A stretch of DNA of 18,754 bases from an uncultured Propionibacteriaceae bacterium (GCA_937988865.1 CALKHV010000013.1:1-18754); one strand, 5' to 3'. Numbered from the stretch's first letter, positions 1 through 6,983 are shown. Made by a program: numbers and translations. Notes: generated by a model from the sequence alone, not told the origin.

Positions 1-16
1 GGTGTGGAACAAAGCG

Positions 17-22
17 TAGGAT
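17..22 (+). promoter_or_regulatory. candidate -10 box TAGGAT for a leaderless regulator gene
   Basis: TAGGAT fits the actinobacterial -10 pattern TANNNT. It is followed by six bases and then GTG at 29, so transcription would start at or next to the start codon. There is no Shine-Dalgarno between the box and the GTG, which supports leaderless translation. The -35 region lies at or beyond the window edge and cannot be judged. Confidence 0.45.
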
Positions 23-28
23 CGTGAC

Positions 29-715
29 GTGACCATGCGGAATCCGACTGCTGACCGGACCCCCTCCCCACCTCGGCTGCGCGTCCTGCGCGTCGTCGTC
101 GACCTGGGGGGTGACGGGCCGGTGACGCTCAAGGAGGTACAGGCCGCCGTCGGCGGACATCCCAACACGTCCCGCCAGCACCTGGACGGGTTGCTCGCAG
201 CAGGATTCGTCGAGTCGGAACCGCTACCCCACGCGGGGCCCGGCCGGCGCCCCCTGGGGTTCACCGCCACACCACGGGGACGCAGGCTCGCCGCCCAGGT
301 GCCCGCGTCCACCGAACTTCCGGAACTCGTCGGGGCGTTCGCCGCCTACCTCGTGAAACAGGACGATCCCGTCGGGGCGGCCCGTGAGGTGGGCGACAGC
401 TGGGGACGCAGGCGAGCCCGGAGTGTCACCGCCGACGAACCGATCGACGCACTGATCGAGGTGCTCGACATGCTGGGCTTCACCCCGGCGCGCGCCGACT
501 CACCGGAGGGGCCGGTCGTGGTGCTGCAGACCTGCTCACTCCTGGACACCGCCCGTCCGGCTGGCGGGTCGGTGATGTGCGACCTGCACCAGGGGATGAT
601 CGAGGGCGTCATCACCTCGCTGGGGGGACGCGAGGGCGTCCGACTCGAGCCGCTGCCCGCGCCGCACCCGTGCCGCGTGCTGCTCACCCCCGACGTGGCC
701 CACCACGCGGGCTGA
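29..715 (+). CDS. winged-helix transcriptional regulator with three-cysteine (Fe-S type) C-terminal domain
   Basis: A 228-residue DNA-binding regulator. Residues about 30-95 read as an ArsR/SufR-like winged helix (recognition region around HPNTSRQHLDGLL, then a basic wing GPGRRPLGF). The C-terminal part has Cys169, Cys184 (MCDLHQGMIEG) and Cys215 (PHPCRVLL). This Cys-x14-CxLHxGxxEG-x-PxxC layout is that of SufR-like repressors, which bind an Fe-S cluster; cluster binding here is inferred. GTG at 29 fits a leaderless start; the in-frame ATG at 35 is the alternative. It precedes a cupin and Moco genes on the same strand. The regulator at 13798-14583 has the same architecture, so both may serve the nitrate/Moco system. 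SufR itself controls Fe-S assembly genes, none of which are in view. Confidence 0.8.
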   Translation: MTMRNPTADRTPSPPRLRVLRVVVDLGGDGPVTLKEVQAAVGGHPNTSRQHLDGLLAAGFVESEPLPHAGPGRRPLGFTATPRGRRLAAQVPASTELPELVGAFAAYLVKQDDPVGAAREVGDSWGRRRARSVTADEPIDALIEVLDMLGFTPARADSPEGPVVVLQTCSLLDTARPAGGSVMCDLHQGMIEGVITSLGGREGVRLEPLPAPHPCRVLLTPDVAHHAG

Positions 716-752
716 CTGGTTTATCCAGCCCGCGCAGGCGCACACTCGACCC

Positions 753-1109
753 ATGGCACAGAAGATCACCACCCTCGACGAGTCCGCCGACCAGCTCGGA
801 GTCCTCGCCGCGCTCCCCGTGACCGCAGAGTCCACGACGTCGCGCGTCCTGCTCAACAACCCGCTGATCCGCGTCGTGTACTTCGCCTTCGACACCGGCG
901 AGCTCCTCACCGACCACTCCTCGCCGCGCGCGGTCGTGGTGCAGGTGTTGAGTGGGGCGATCCGCTTCACCCATGCGGGGCACGAGGTCGCGATGACCAC
1001 CGGCGACCTCGTCTACCTGGCGCCCGGCGAACGCCACTCGCTCGTCGCCGACGAGCCGAGCCACCTGAGCCTCGTCATGGTCGACGTCGAGGCACTGCCC
1101 GCTGGCTAG
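753..1109 (+). CDS. small cupin-domain protein
   Basis: A 118-residue single-domain cupin. The first cupin motif is around residues 49-70 (TGELLTDHSSPRAVVVQVL), the second around 84-96 (GDLVYLAPGERHSL) with the usual PGxxH. Only His55 and His95 are clear metal-ligand candidates: the classical HxH of motif 1 is H-S-S here, so metal binding may be weak or altered. No signal peptide, so it should be cytoplasmic. The ATG at 753 has no strong Shine-Dalgarno. It lies 37 bases after the regulator and 42 before mogA. Small cupins of this type often accompany redox or metal-responsive genes, but the substrate cannot be named. Function unknown. Confidence 0.75.
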   Translation: MAQKITTLDESADQLGVLAALPVTAESTTSRVLLNNPLIRVVYFAFDTGELLTDHSSPRAVVVQVLSGAIRFTHAGHEVAMTTGDLVYLAPGERHSLVADEPSHLSLVMVDVEALPAG

Positions 1110-1112
1110 GCT
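1107..1112 (+). promoter_or_regulatory. possible -10 box TAGGCT for mogA-moaE-moaA
   Basis: TAGGCT overlaps the cupin stop codon (TAG 1107-1109) and lies about 40 bases before the mogA GTG, leaving room for a short leader with the Shine-Dalgarno at 1140. It matches TANNNT but no convincing -35 is seen at 16-18 bases upstream, so this is a weak call; read-through from the cupin is equally possible. Confidence 0.25.
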
Positions 1113-1139
1113 GGGACGGCTGACCACCCGAGTGCGACC

Positions 1140-1146
1140 AAGGAGG
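1140..1146 (+). promoter_or_regulatory. Shine-Dalgarno AAGGAGG of mogA
   Basis: A perfect anti-16S match five bases before GTG 1152. It fixes the GTG as the mogA start and shows that this gene is translated from its own ribosome site rather than by coupling to the cupin. Confidence 0.85.
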
Positions 1147-1151
1147 ACATC

Positions 1152-1679
1152 GTGAACGACGCGGCACCAGGCACACGCCCGGACGCCGAGCTGCGCCGCG
1201 CCCACGTGCTGACGGTGTCTGATCGCTCCGCGCGCGGTGAACGCGTCGACGTCTCGGGTTCCGTTGCCGTGCGACGGCTGGAGGCCGCCGGCTGGGTGGT
1301 GACGTCCGGCGTCGTCCCTGACGGAAGCTCCGAGGTCACCGCCGCGCTCCGTGTCGCCCTGGCGGCCGGCCCCGACCTGATCGTCACGACCGGTGGCACC
1401 GGCGTCGCTCCCCGCGACCGGACGCCCGAAGGGACAGCCCAGGTCATCGATCGCGAACTGCCCGGCCTGATGGAACTGCTCCGGGCCCGGGGCGGTGCGT
1501 CCTCACCCCACGCCTTCCTCACGCGCGGCATCGCGGGAGTGGTCGACGCGAGGACTCCGCGTCCGGGGTGCCTGGTCATCAACCTGCCCGGCAAGCCCGC
1601 CGCCGTGCTCGAAGGGCTCGAGGTCGTGCTCCCTCTCGTCGGGCACGTGCTCGACCAACTGGCGTCCGGGGACCACTGA
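1152..1679 (+). CDS. mogA: molybdopterin adenylyltransferase MogA
   Basis: A 175-residue MogA/MoaB-type protein that adenylates molybdopterin before molybdenum insertion by MoeA; cytoplasmic. The family markers are clear: VLTVSDRSARGE at the N-terminus (about 17-28), the nucleotide/pterin loop VTTGGTGVAPRDRTPEG (about 79-95), and NLPGKPAAVLEGLE near the C-terminus. Length fits MogA (about 170-195). The start is GTG with the Shine-Dalgarno at 1140-1146. Its stop overlaps the moaE ATG by one base (TGATG), indicating translational coupling in a mogA-moaE-moaA unit. MoaB is a near-identical fold, so the exact subfamily name is slightly less sure than the function. Confidence 0.92.
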   Translation: MNDAAPGTRPDAELRRAHVLTVSDRSARGERVDVSGSVAVRRLEAAGWVVTSGVVPDGSSEVTAALRVALAAGPDLIVTTGGTGVAPRDRTPEGTAQVIDRELPGLMELLRARGGASSPHAFLTRGIAGVVDARTPRPGCLVINLPGKPAAVLEGLEVVLPLVGHVLDQLASGDH

Positions 1680-2143
1680 TGGGTGTCCTGCTGGCGGCCG
1701 TGGTCGATCGCCCGCTCGACCTCGACGCCCATCTGCGCCTCGTGCAGCGCGCCGGTACGGGAGCCGTCGCGTCGTTCGTCGGACGCATCCGTAACCACGA
1801 CCCCGAGGCGCTCGGCGAGGTCACCGCCATCGACTACACCCACCACCCGGACGCCGGGGCGATCCTCGCTCGACTGGCGTCCGACGTGCTGGTCGAACTC
1901 GACCCCGATGGCCATGCCGACGTCGCCGTCTCGCACCGCGTGGGACGGCTCGGCGTGGGCGATCTCGCGCTGGTGGCGTGCGTGGGCACCGCCCACCGCG
2001 CCCTCGCCTTCGCCGTCTGCGAGGCGCTCGTCGAGCGCGTGAAGCGTGACCTGCCGATCTGGAAGCAGCAGTTCGAGGCCGACGGTCGCGAGGTCTGGTC
2101 GCACCTCGCGCTCCCGCCGACCACCCGGGGGGACGCCGGGTGA
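1679..2143 (+). CDS. moaE: molybdopterin synthase large subunit MoaE
   Basis: A 154-residue catalytic subunit that, with thiocarboxylated MoaD, converts cPMP to molybdopterin. Seen motifs: GAVASFVGRIRNHD (about 28-41), SHRVGRLGVGDLA (about 84-97), HRALAFAVCEALVERVK and PIWKQQF (about 106-130) with the conserved lysines of the active site, ending near DGREVW. An upstream in-frame extension to 1568 exists, but ATG 1679 is preferred because it overlaps the mogA stop as TGATG and gives the normal MoaE length. The stop overlaps the moaA GTG by four bases. Its partner moaD is encoded on the other strand just past moaA. Confidence 0.94.
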   Translation: MGVLLAAVVDRPLDLDAHLRLVQRAGTGAVASFVGRIRNHDPEALGEVTAIDYTHHPDAGAILARLASDVLVELDPDGHADVAVSHRVGRLGVGDLALVACVGTAHRALAFAVCEALVERVKRDLPIWKQQFEADGREVWSHLALPPTTRGDAG

Positions 2144-3138
2144 ACGGCCTGCTCGTCGACGGCCACGGACGCACCCATCGCGACCTGCGCATCTCGTTGA
2201 CCGACCACTGCAACCTTCGTTGCACCTACTGCATGCCCGCTGAGGGCGTCCCGTGGTTGCCGCGAGGCACGCTGCTGACGCTGCCCGAACTCATCACCGT
2301 CGTGAAGGTGGCAGTCGAGGCCGGCATCTCGGAGGTGAGGCTCACCGGCGGTGAGCCACTGCTGCGTCCCGACGTCGTCGAGGTGGTCGCCGGGATCGCG
2401 TCCCTCGAGGGCCCCCACGGACGTCCCGAGGTCTCGATGACCACCAACGGCATCGGCCTGGCGTCCCTCGCACAGCCACTGAAGGACGCGGGCCTCGCGC
2501 GCATCAACATCTCGCTCGACACGTTGCGTCCCGAGAGGTTCCTGGCCCTCGCCCGCCGGGACCGGCTCGACGACACGCTGGCGGGGATCGAGGCGTCCGC
2601 CGCGGTGGGGTTGGCGCCCCTGAAGCTCAACACGGTGCTGATGCGCGGCGTCAACGACGACGAGGCCGTCGACCTCGTCAGCTGGGCCATCGAACGCGGG
2701 CACGAGATCCGGTTCATCGAGCAGATGCCGCTGGACGCCGGTCACACCTGGAATCGCGCCACGATGGTGACCGCGGCCGAGGTGATGGACGCACTCTCGA
2801 GGTCCTTCGACCTCACCCCGGTCCCGGGACGCGGAGCCGCCCCCGCCGAACGTTTCCTGATCGACGGCGGGCCCGCCTCGGTGGGGATCATCGCGTCGGT
2901 GAGCCATCCGTTCTGCGGCAACTGCGACCGGCTGCGACTCACGGCCGACGGGCAGTTGCGGTCGTGCCTGTTCGCAGCCGGTGAATCAGACCTGCGGACG
3001 CCGCTCCGCGCCGGGGCCACCCACGCCGACCTGGAGCAGATCATCCACGGCTGCCTGGCGTCCAAGGCGCCCGGTCACGGCATCAACGACCCGGGTTTCC
3101 TGCAACCCCGACGTCCGATGAGCGCGATCGGCGGCTGA
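2140..3138 (+). CDS. moaA: GTP 3',8-cyclase MoaA (radical SAM)
   Basis: A 332-residue radical SAM enzyme that starts Moco synthesis by converting GTP to 3',8-cyclo-H2GTP. The SAM cluster motif is TDHCNLRCTYCMP (Cys24, Cys28, Cys31). LTGGEPLLR follows at 69-77, and TTNG and INISLDTL lie in the barrel. The second 4Fe-4S cluster, which binds GTP, uses Cys259, Cys262 (FCGNCDRLRL) and Cys276. The protein ends in Gly-Gly, the tail required for MoaA activity in known enzymes. The start is GTG overlapping the moaE stop (GTGA). Its stop lies three bases from the convergent moaD stop, inside a shared palindrome. Full length, no missing ligand. Confidence 0.96.
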   Translation: MNGLLVDGHGRTHRDLRISLTDHCNLRCTYCMPAEGVPWLPRGTLLTLPELITVVKVAVEAGISEVRLTGGEPLLRPDVVEVVAGIASLEGPHGRPEVSMTTNGIGLASLAQPLKDAGLARINISLDTLRPERFLALARRDRLDDTLAGIEASAAVGLAPLKLNTVLMRGVNDDEAVDLVSWAIERGHEIRFIEQMPLDAGHTWNRATMVTAAEVMDALSRSFDLTPVPGRGAAPAERFLIDGGPASVGIIASVSHPFCGNCDRLRLTADGQLRSCLFAAGESDLRTPLRAGATHADLEQIIHGCLASKAPGHGINDPGFLQPRRPMSAIGG

Positions 3139-3151
3139 GCCTCAGCCGCCG
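3129..3151. terminator. shared palindrome between convergent moaA and moaD
   Basis: Arms GGCGGCTGAG (3130-3139) and CTCAGCCGCC (3141-3150) are perfect reverse complements around one base, with an extra C-G pair at 3129/3151. As RNA this folds to a ten-pair stem with a three-base loop in either direction. There is no T-tract on either side, so rho-independent termination is not assured, but it is the only structure available to end both converging transcripts. Each arm also encodes Gly-Gly-stop of one gene. Confidence 0.6.
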
Positions 3152-3381
3152 GCGAACGGCGGCAGCACGTCGACGACCGAGGTCGCCCCCAGCGCCGTCG
3201 AACGGTCGTCGGTCCTGAGTCCGTCCACGAGGATCGAGCAGCGTCCCAGGACTGCGGCGAAATGGTCGTCGCGGTCGGTGGTGACAGACGTGATCAGTGC
3301 ACCGAGGGTCTCGGCGTCCACGGTCTCGTGGGTGGTGCCGGCCGCTTGCGCGGCCGCGGCGAAGAAACGAACGGTGGCCAT
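3142..3381 (-). CDS. moaD: molybdopterin synthase sulfur carrier subunit MoaD
   Basis: A 79-residue ubiquitin-like sulfur carrier. It begins MATVRFFAAAAQAAG, has the beta-grasp pattern including ILVDGLRTDD and VVDVLPPFAGG, and ends in the Gly-Gly that MoeB adenylates and that becomes the thiocarboxylate used by MoaE. The ATG at 3381 overlaps the TGA of the upstream mobA-DUF6457 gene by one base (TGATG), which selects it over longer in-frame starts reaching 3687. It is the last gene of the minus-strand run, while its partner moaE is on the opposite strand. Length (about 80) is normal. Confidence 0.93.
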   Translation of the reverse strand: MATVRFFAAAAQAAGTTHETVDAETLGALITSVTTDRDDHFAAVLGRCSILVDGLRTDDRSTALGATSVVDVLPPFAGG

Positions 3382-4238
3382 CAGGACTCCTCGGGTCGGG
3401 GGGCGTCGGTCACAGCGGTCTGAACGGTTGCCAGCAGGGACGCGGGGTCCGCCTCGGGGCGTGCACCCTGGGCGAGTCCCAGGATGTAGCCCGAGACCGG
3501 GGACATGGGTCGGGCGCCCGACTGGGACGTGGTGCGGGCGAGTGCCAGGATGGCGTCCTCGTCGACCCCCGCGGGGTCGAGGTCGAGGGCGGCGCAGGCC
3601 CGCTCGATGAAGCCACGCCAGGTGCTGCGGTCCTCGTCCATGTGCGTCTCCTTCGATCGTCGTGCGTCGGCCCGGCGTGCCTCCCACCGCGCGTGCTGCT
3701 CCCAGGTGTCGACATCGTCCGGGTCGGCGTCCCCGGGGTCGACGGCGTCGAGGAGGAGTCCTGCCACGAGCCCCCGGACCGAACGGTTCGCCGGGTCGCC
3801 GTAGGCGACGGCGGCCCTGCGGAGGGACGCGCTGCGATAGAGGGCGAGCAGGTGCTGGGGACGTCCGGCATCGTCGACCACGGCTCGTCCGTCGGACGCC
3901 GGGTCGGGGTCGGACGCCAGCAGTCGCGCCACTGCGGCCGGCGCGTCGGGCAGGTCACAGGCCAGCACGAGCGTCCAGGGTGAAGGGTCGGTGATGGCCG
4001 CGAGTCCGGCGACGAGGCCGGCAGCCGGGCCGGTGCCGGGCGGGTCCTCCCTGGTCACGAGCACACCGGGGGGCACGGGCGTGTCGCCGACCACGACGAT
4101 CCGGGCAGCCGACGAGGCCGCGCGCAGGACGCCGTCGAGCAGTCGCTCGCCGCCCACGACGAGGTCGGCCTTGCTGATGCCGCCCATCCGCGAGCCGCGG
4201 CCCCCGGCGAGGATGATCGCGTCGAACGCCTCACTCAT
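3381..4238 (-). CDS. mobA: molybdenum cofactor guanylyltransferase MobA fused to a DUF6457 domain
   Basis: A 285-residue two-part protein. Residues 1-199 are MobA, which links GMP to molybdopterin to form MGD: LAGGRGSRMGGISKADL at 10-26 is the nucleotide-binding loop with the conserved lysine (Lys23), and ACDLPDAP near 112-119 carries the metal-binding Asp. Length of this part matches stand-alone MobA (about 190-200). Residues 200-285 are a DUF6457 domain (WRGFIERACAALDLDP ... YILGLAQGARPEADP) of unknown function. The junction contains an internal ATG at 3641 with its own Shine-Dalgarno, so the domain may also be made separately. ATG 4238 overlaps the moaC stop by eight bases. No frameshift is seen; the fusion reads straight through. 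Confidence 0.9.
   Translation of the reverse strand: MSEAFDAIILAGGRGSRMGGISKADLVVGGERLLDGVLRAASSAARIVVVGDTPVPPGVLVTREDPPGTGPAAGLVAGLAAITDPSPWTLVLACDLPDAPAAVARLLASDPDPASDGRAVVDDAGRPQHLLALYRSASLRRAAVAYGDPANRSVRGLVAGLLLDAVDPGDADPDDVDTWEQHARWEARRADARRSKETHMDEDRSTWRGFIERACAALDLDPAGVDEDAILALARTTSQSGARPMSPVSGYILGLAQGARPEADPASLLATVQTAVTDAPRPEES
3639..3653 (-). promoter_or_regulatory. internal Shine-Dalgarno and ATG for the DUF6457 part of mobA
   Basis: On the minus strand AAGGAG (3653-3648) stands six bases before an in-frame ATG (3641-3639). Initiation here would give an 86-residue DUF6457 protein ending at 3381, close to the 90-residue stand-alone copy at 6703-6975. In the fused reading frame these bases encode Ser-Lys-Glu-Thr-His-Met, a linker with no other apparent purpose. 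I infer either dual translation or a recent fusion that kept the old ribosome site. Confidence 0.5.
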
Positions 4239-4710
4239 CGCGCCTCCAGGAGCCCGAGCGTCCGCCCTCCTTGGCGAGCAACCGGACGTCCGCGATGCGC
4301 GCGGTGCGGTCCTGTCCCTTGATCATGTCGACCACGGCCAAGGCGGCCACCGACACGGCGGTCAACGCTTCCATCTCGACGCCCGTCCGGTCAGCCGTGC
4401 GCACCTGGGCGACGATCTCGACGCCGTCGTCGCAGATCTCGAGGTCGACGGTGACCCCGTGGACGCCGATCACGTGGGCCAGCGGCAGCAGTTCGGCGCA
4501 CTTCTTCGCCCCTTGGATGCCGGCCACCCGGGCGACGCCCAGCACGTCCCCCTTGGGGACGCGACGGTCGCGCAGCAGCGCGACCACCTCGGGGCTGCAG
4601 ACCACCCGGCCGGCCGCGGTGGCGGAGCGCGTCGTGATCTGCTTGGCGGTCACGTCGACCATGCGCGCGTGGCCGTCGGCGTCCAGGTGGGTGAAGGGCT
4701 GGTCGCTCAT
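4231..4710 (-). CDS. moaC: cyclic pyranopterin monophosphate synthase MoaC
   Basis: A 159-residue enzyme that rearranges 3',8-cyclo-H2GTP to cPMP after MoaA. Seen: HLDADGHARMVDVTAKQIT near the N-terminus, KGDVLGVARVAGIQGAKK (about 53-70), LPLAHVI, the catalytic stretch TGVEMEALTAVSVAALAVVDMIK with its Glu and Asp/Lys residues, and DVRLLAKEGGRSG at the end. Normal length. The ATG at 4710 overlaps the moeA TGA (ATGA), which decides the start against a much longer in-frame extension. It is part of the tightly overlapped moeA-moaC-mobA-moaD run. No odd residues. Confidence 0.96.
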   Translation of the reverse strand: MSDQPFTHLDADGHARMVDVTAKQITTRSATAAGRVVCSPEVVALLRDRRVPKGDVLGVARVAGIQGAKKCAELLPLAHVIGVHGVTVDLEICDDGVEIVAQVRTADRTGVEMEALTAVSVAALAVVDMIKGQDRTARIADVRLLAKEGGRSGSWRRDE

Positions 4711-5918
4711 GTGAGGCTCCTGATCGTGACGAGGTCTCCGGCGCGCACCTGCGTGACATCGGCGGCGACGCGCGCGATCGCGTCCGCGGCGGCCAGCGAG
4801 GTGACCATGTGGGAGGCCGAGCCGCGCCGGTGGGCGGGACGCACGGTCTGGCGGCCGGTGGCGTCCACCTCGACGACGACGGGGACGATCTGGACGCGTC
4901 CGCTCGGGGAGGTCCAGGGTTCGGACGCGACGGCGGGCGTCCACGTGGGGGTGGTGGCGCCGAGGAAGGTGGCCAGCATCGGACGCACGAACATCTCGTA
5001 CGACAGGGCTGCGCTGAGCGGGTTGCCGGGCAGGCCGATCACGGGGACGCTGCGACCACCCACGCGCCACACGGCCCAGCCCTGCGGTTTGCCCGGCTGG
5101 ATGGCGACGTGGCGGAAGGTCCCGTCGGCCAGCGTCAGGCGGACGACGTCGTGGTCGCCCACGCTCACCCCACCGGACGCGACGATGAGGTCGCACTGGC
5201 GTCCGAGGCTGTCGAGGGTCTGGCGCAGGGAGTCCTCGTCGTCCCTCACCGGCCCCGCGACGATGGGCTCGCCGCCGTCGCGCAGCACGGCGGACGCGAG
5301 GTAGGTCGCGTTCGACTCGAAGATCTGGCCGCGTCCGAGGGTGCCGCCGGGCGTGACCAGTTCGTCGCCGGTGGACGCCACCCCGATGACGGGTCGCCGG
5401 ACGCACGGCACCTCGCCCCATCCGGCGGCGGCCAGCGCAGACAACTCGCGTGGCCCCAGCCGCGTGCCCGCGGCCAGCACGCGGTCGCCCTCGGCCATGT
5501 CGTCGCCCACGCCGCGCACGTGCGTGCCCTGGGCAGGGACGATGTCGATGACGATGCCGTCAGACGTGACGTGGGTGTGTTCCACCTGGACGACCGTGTC
5601 GGCGGCTGTCGGCAGCACCGCCCCGGTCATGATGCGGACGCACTCGCCGACCCCGATCGCAGGATCGGCGGACGATCCGGCCGCGACCTCGCCGACCACC
5701 CGCAGGGCGACTCCCGGGGACAGGTCGGCGTGACGCACCGCGAAGCCGTCCATCGCCGAGTTCGCGAAGGCAGGGACGGCGGTGCGGGTCGCGACGTCCG
5801 AGGCGAGGACGCGTCCACCCGCCTCGGTCAGCACGGTCTCCTCGACCCCTGACAGTGGACTGACAAGGGCCAACACTTCGGCCAGGTACTCCTCGACCGT
5901 GAGCAGTTCCCGCGTCAC
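4707..5918 (-). CDS. moeA: molybdopterin molybdenumtransferase MoeA
   Basis: A 403-residue enzyme that inserts molybdenum into adenylated molybdopterin supplied by MogA. Family landmarks in order: PAFANSAMDGFAVR (about 49-62), IMTGAVLP (about 95-102), STGDEL (about 182-187), IFESNATYL, SGGVSVGDHDVV (about 242-253), QPGKPQGWAV and GLPGNPLSA (about 292-300), then the C-terminal beta domain ending in RAGDLVTI. Full length. The start is GTG at 5918, overlapping the moeB stop as GTGA. Several actinobacteria carry more than one MoeA; only one is in this window. Confidence 0.96.
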   Translation of the reverse strand: MTRELLTVEEYLAEVLALVSPLSGVEETVLTEAGGRVLASDVATRTAVPAFANSAMDGFAVRHADLSPGVALRVVGEVAAGSSADPAIGVGECVRIMTGAVLPTAADTVVQVEHTHVTSDGIVIDIVPAQGTHVRGVGDDMAEGDRVLAAGTRLGPRELSALAAAGWGEVPCVRRPVIGVASTGDELVTPGGTLGRGQIFESNATYLASAVLRDGGEPIVAGPVRDDEDSLRQTLDSLGRQCDLIVASGGVSVGDHDVVRLTLADGTFRHVAIQPGKPQGWAVWRVGGRSVPVIGLPGNPLSAALSYEMFVRPMLATFLGATTPTWTPAVASEPWTSPSGRVQIVPVVVEVDATGRQTVRPAHRRGSASHMVTSLAAADAIARVAADVTQVRAGDLVTIRSLT

Positions 5919-6706
5919 GACGCGTCCCCGACCACGTCGGAGGGAAGGGGTGCGACGACTCGTGCCGTCCGCAGCGGCACCTCGGACGTGCGCCCGGCGA
6001 GCGTGTCGACGAGCAGGACGCGTCCGAAGAGCGGTTCACCCGCCCCGGTGATGACCTTGACGATCTCGACGGCCATGGCCGACCCGATGACGCCCACCAT
6101 CGGCCCGAAAGCGCCGACGGAGTCGATGGTGGCCAGCGGCACGGCGTCCGCGGGCACGAGGTCGCGCAGGCAGGGCCCGTGCGCGTGCCAGAAGACCGAC
6201 ACCTGGCCGATCGTGCTCTGCACCGCACCCCACACCAACGGGACGCCCAACTCCGCACACGCGTCGTCGATCGCGAAGCGGGTCGCCAGATTGTCGGTCG
6301 CGTCGACGACGATGTCATGGCCGGCGAGCAGCGTGGACGCCGACTCCGCGTCCAGCTTCCCGACCACCGGACGCACGGCGACACCCGGGTTGAGCGCGAC
6401 GAGCCGGTCGCGGGCGCTGAGCGCCTTCGCGTGCCCGACACGAGCCATGTCGTGCAGCACCTGCCGCTGCAGGTTGTGCTCCTCGACGTCGTCGTGGTCG
6501 ATCACCGTGAGCCGCCCGACGCCGGCGGCTGCGAGATAGGCGAGCACCGGGGAACCCAGGCCGCCTGCACCGATGACGCACACGTTCGCGGCACGGAGCC
6601 GCTGCTGGCCGGCCTCGCCGACCTCGGGGATCGCCACGTTGCGGGCGTACCGGGCACGCTCGGCGTCGGTCAGGGGTACGACGGACGCCGACAACGGAAT
6701 CCTCAC
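5915..6706 (-). CDS. moeB: MoaD-adenylating enzyme MoeB (ThiF/E1-like), lacking zinc cysteines
   Basis: A 263-residue E1-like enzyme expected to adenylate the MoaD C-terminal glycine. The ATP fold is intact: GAGGLGSPV (46-54), Asp70, the NLQRQ arginine (81), Lys94 in GHAKA, and DATDN (135-139). The GPMVGVIGSAMAVEIVK helix follows. The two CxxC zinc motifs of E. coli MoeB are absent: the first is PCLRD (only Cys179 remains) and no cysteine follows it. There is no rhodanese domain, so sulfur must come from elsewhere. GTG 6706 overlaps the upstream DUF6457 stop (GTGA), which sets the start. ThiF or another ThiF-like E1 is possible, but the Moco neighbours favour MoeB. Confidence 0.88.
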   Translation of the reverse strand: MRIPLSASVVPLTDAERARYARNVAIPEVGEAGQQRLRAANVCVIGAGGLGSPVLAYLAAAGVGRLTVIDHDDVEEHNLQRQVLHDMARVGHAKALSARDRLVALNPGVAVRPVVGKLDAESASTLLAGHDIVVDATDNLATRFAIDDACAELGVPLVWGAVQSTIGQVSVFWHAHGPCLRDLVPADAVPLATIDSVGAFGPMVGVIGSAMAVEIVKVITGAGEPLFGRVLLVDTLAGRTSEVPLRTARVVAPLPSDVVGDAS

Positions 6707-6975
6707 GCGGACGCCCCGGCCGGGATGCTCGCGATGATCGCGTCCCGGAGCGTCAGGGGGTCGGCGTCCGGGTGGGCGCCCTGCGCCAGGCCCCACAGGT
6801 GGGCCGCGACGGGCGCCATCGGACGCGTGAACCGGCTCGCGATCGTCCCGGTCAGGCCGTGGACCGCGGCAACGTCGACCCGCGCAGGATCCACCTCGAG
6901 GGCCGCGCAGACGTGCGCGATCCAGGCCTTCCAGGTTGTGGCATCGACATCCGGACGCGGTGCTCGGTCGCTCAT
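6703..6975 (-). CDS. stand-alone DUF6457 protein
   Basis: A 90-residue protein I recognise as DUF6457, a small actinobacterial family of unknown function often seen with Moco genes. Features: TWKAWIAHVCAALEVDP (14-30), RPMAPVAAHLWGLAQGAHPD (51-70), then a C-terminal helix. It is alpha-helical in character with no membrane segment. It aligns along its length with residues 200-285 of the mobA product. It begins 11 bases after the narI stop and its own stop overlaps moeB, so it joins the nar and Moco halves of the operon. The ATG at 6975 has little Shine-Dalgarno but a TAGGGT box eight bases upstream. A role as a Moco assembly partner is inference. Confidence 0.75.
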   Translation of the reverse strand: MSDRAPRPDVDATTWKAWIAHVCAALEVDPARVDVAAVHGLTGTIASRFTRPMAPVAAHLWGLAQGAHPDADPLTLRDAIIASIPAGASA

Positions 6976-6983
6976 ACGTCCGG

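Noticed and set aside
3991..5304. 437-residue plus-strand frame opposite mobA, moaC and moeA
   Set aside because: Runs antisense through three recognisable genes and has no domain.
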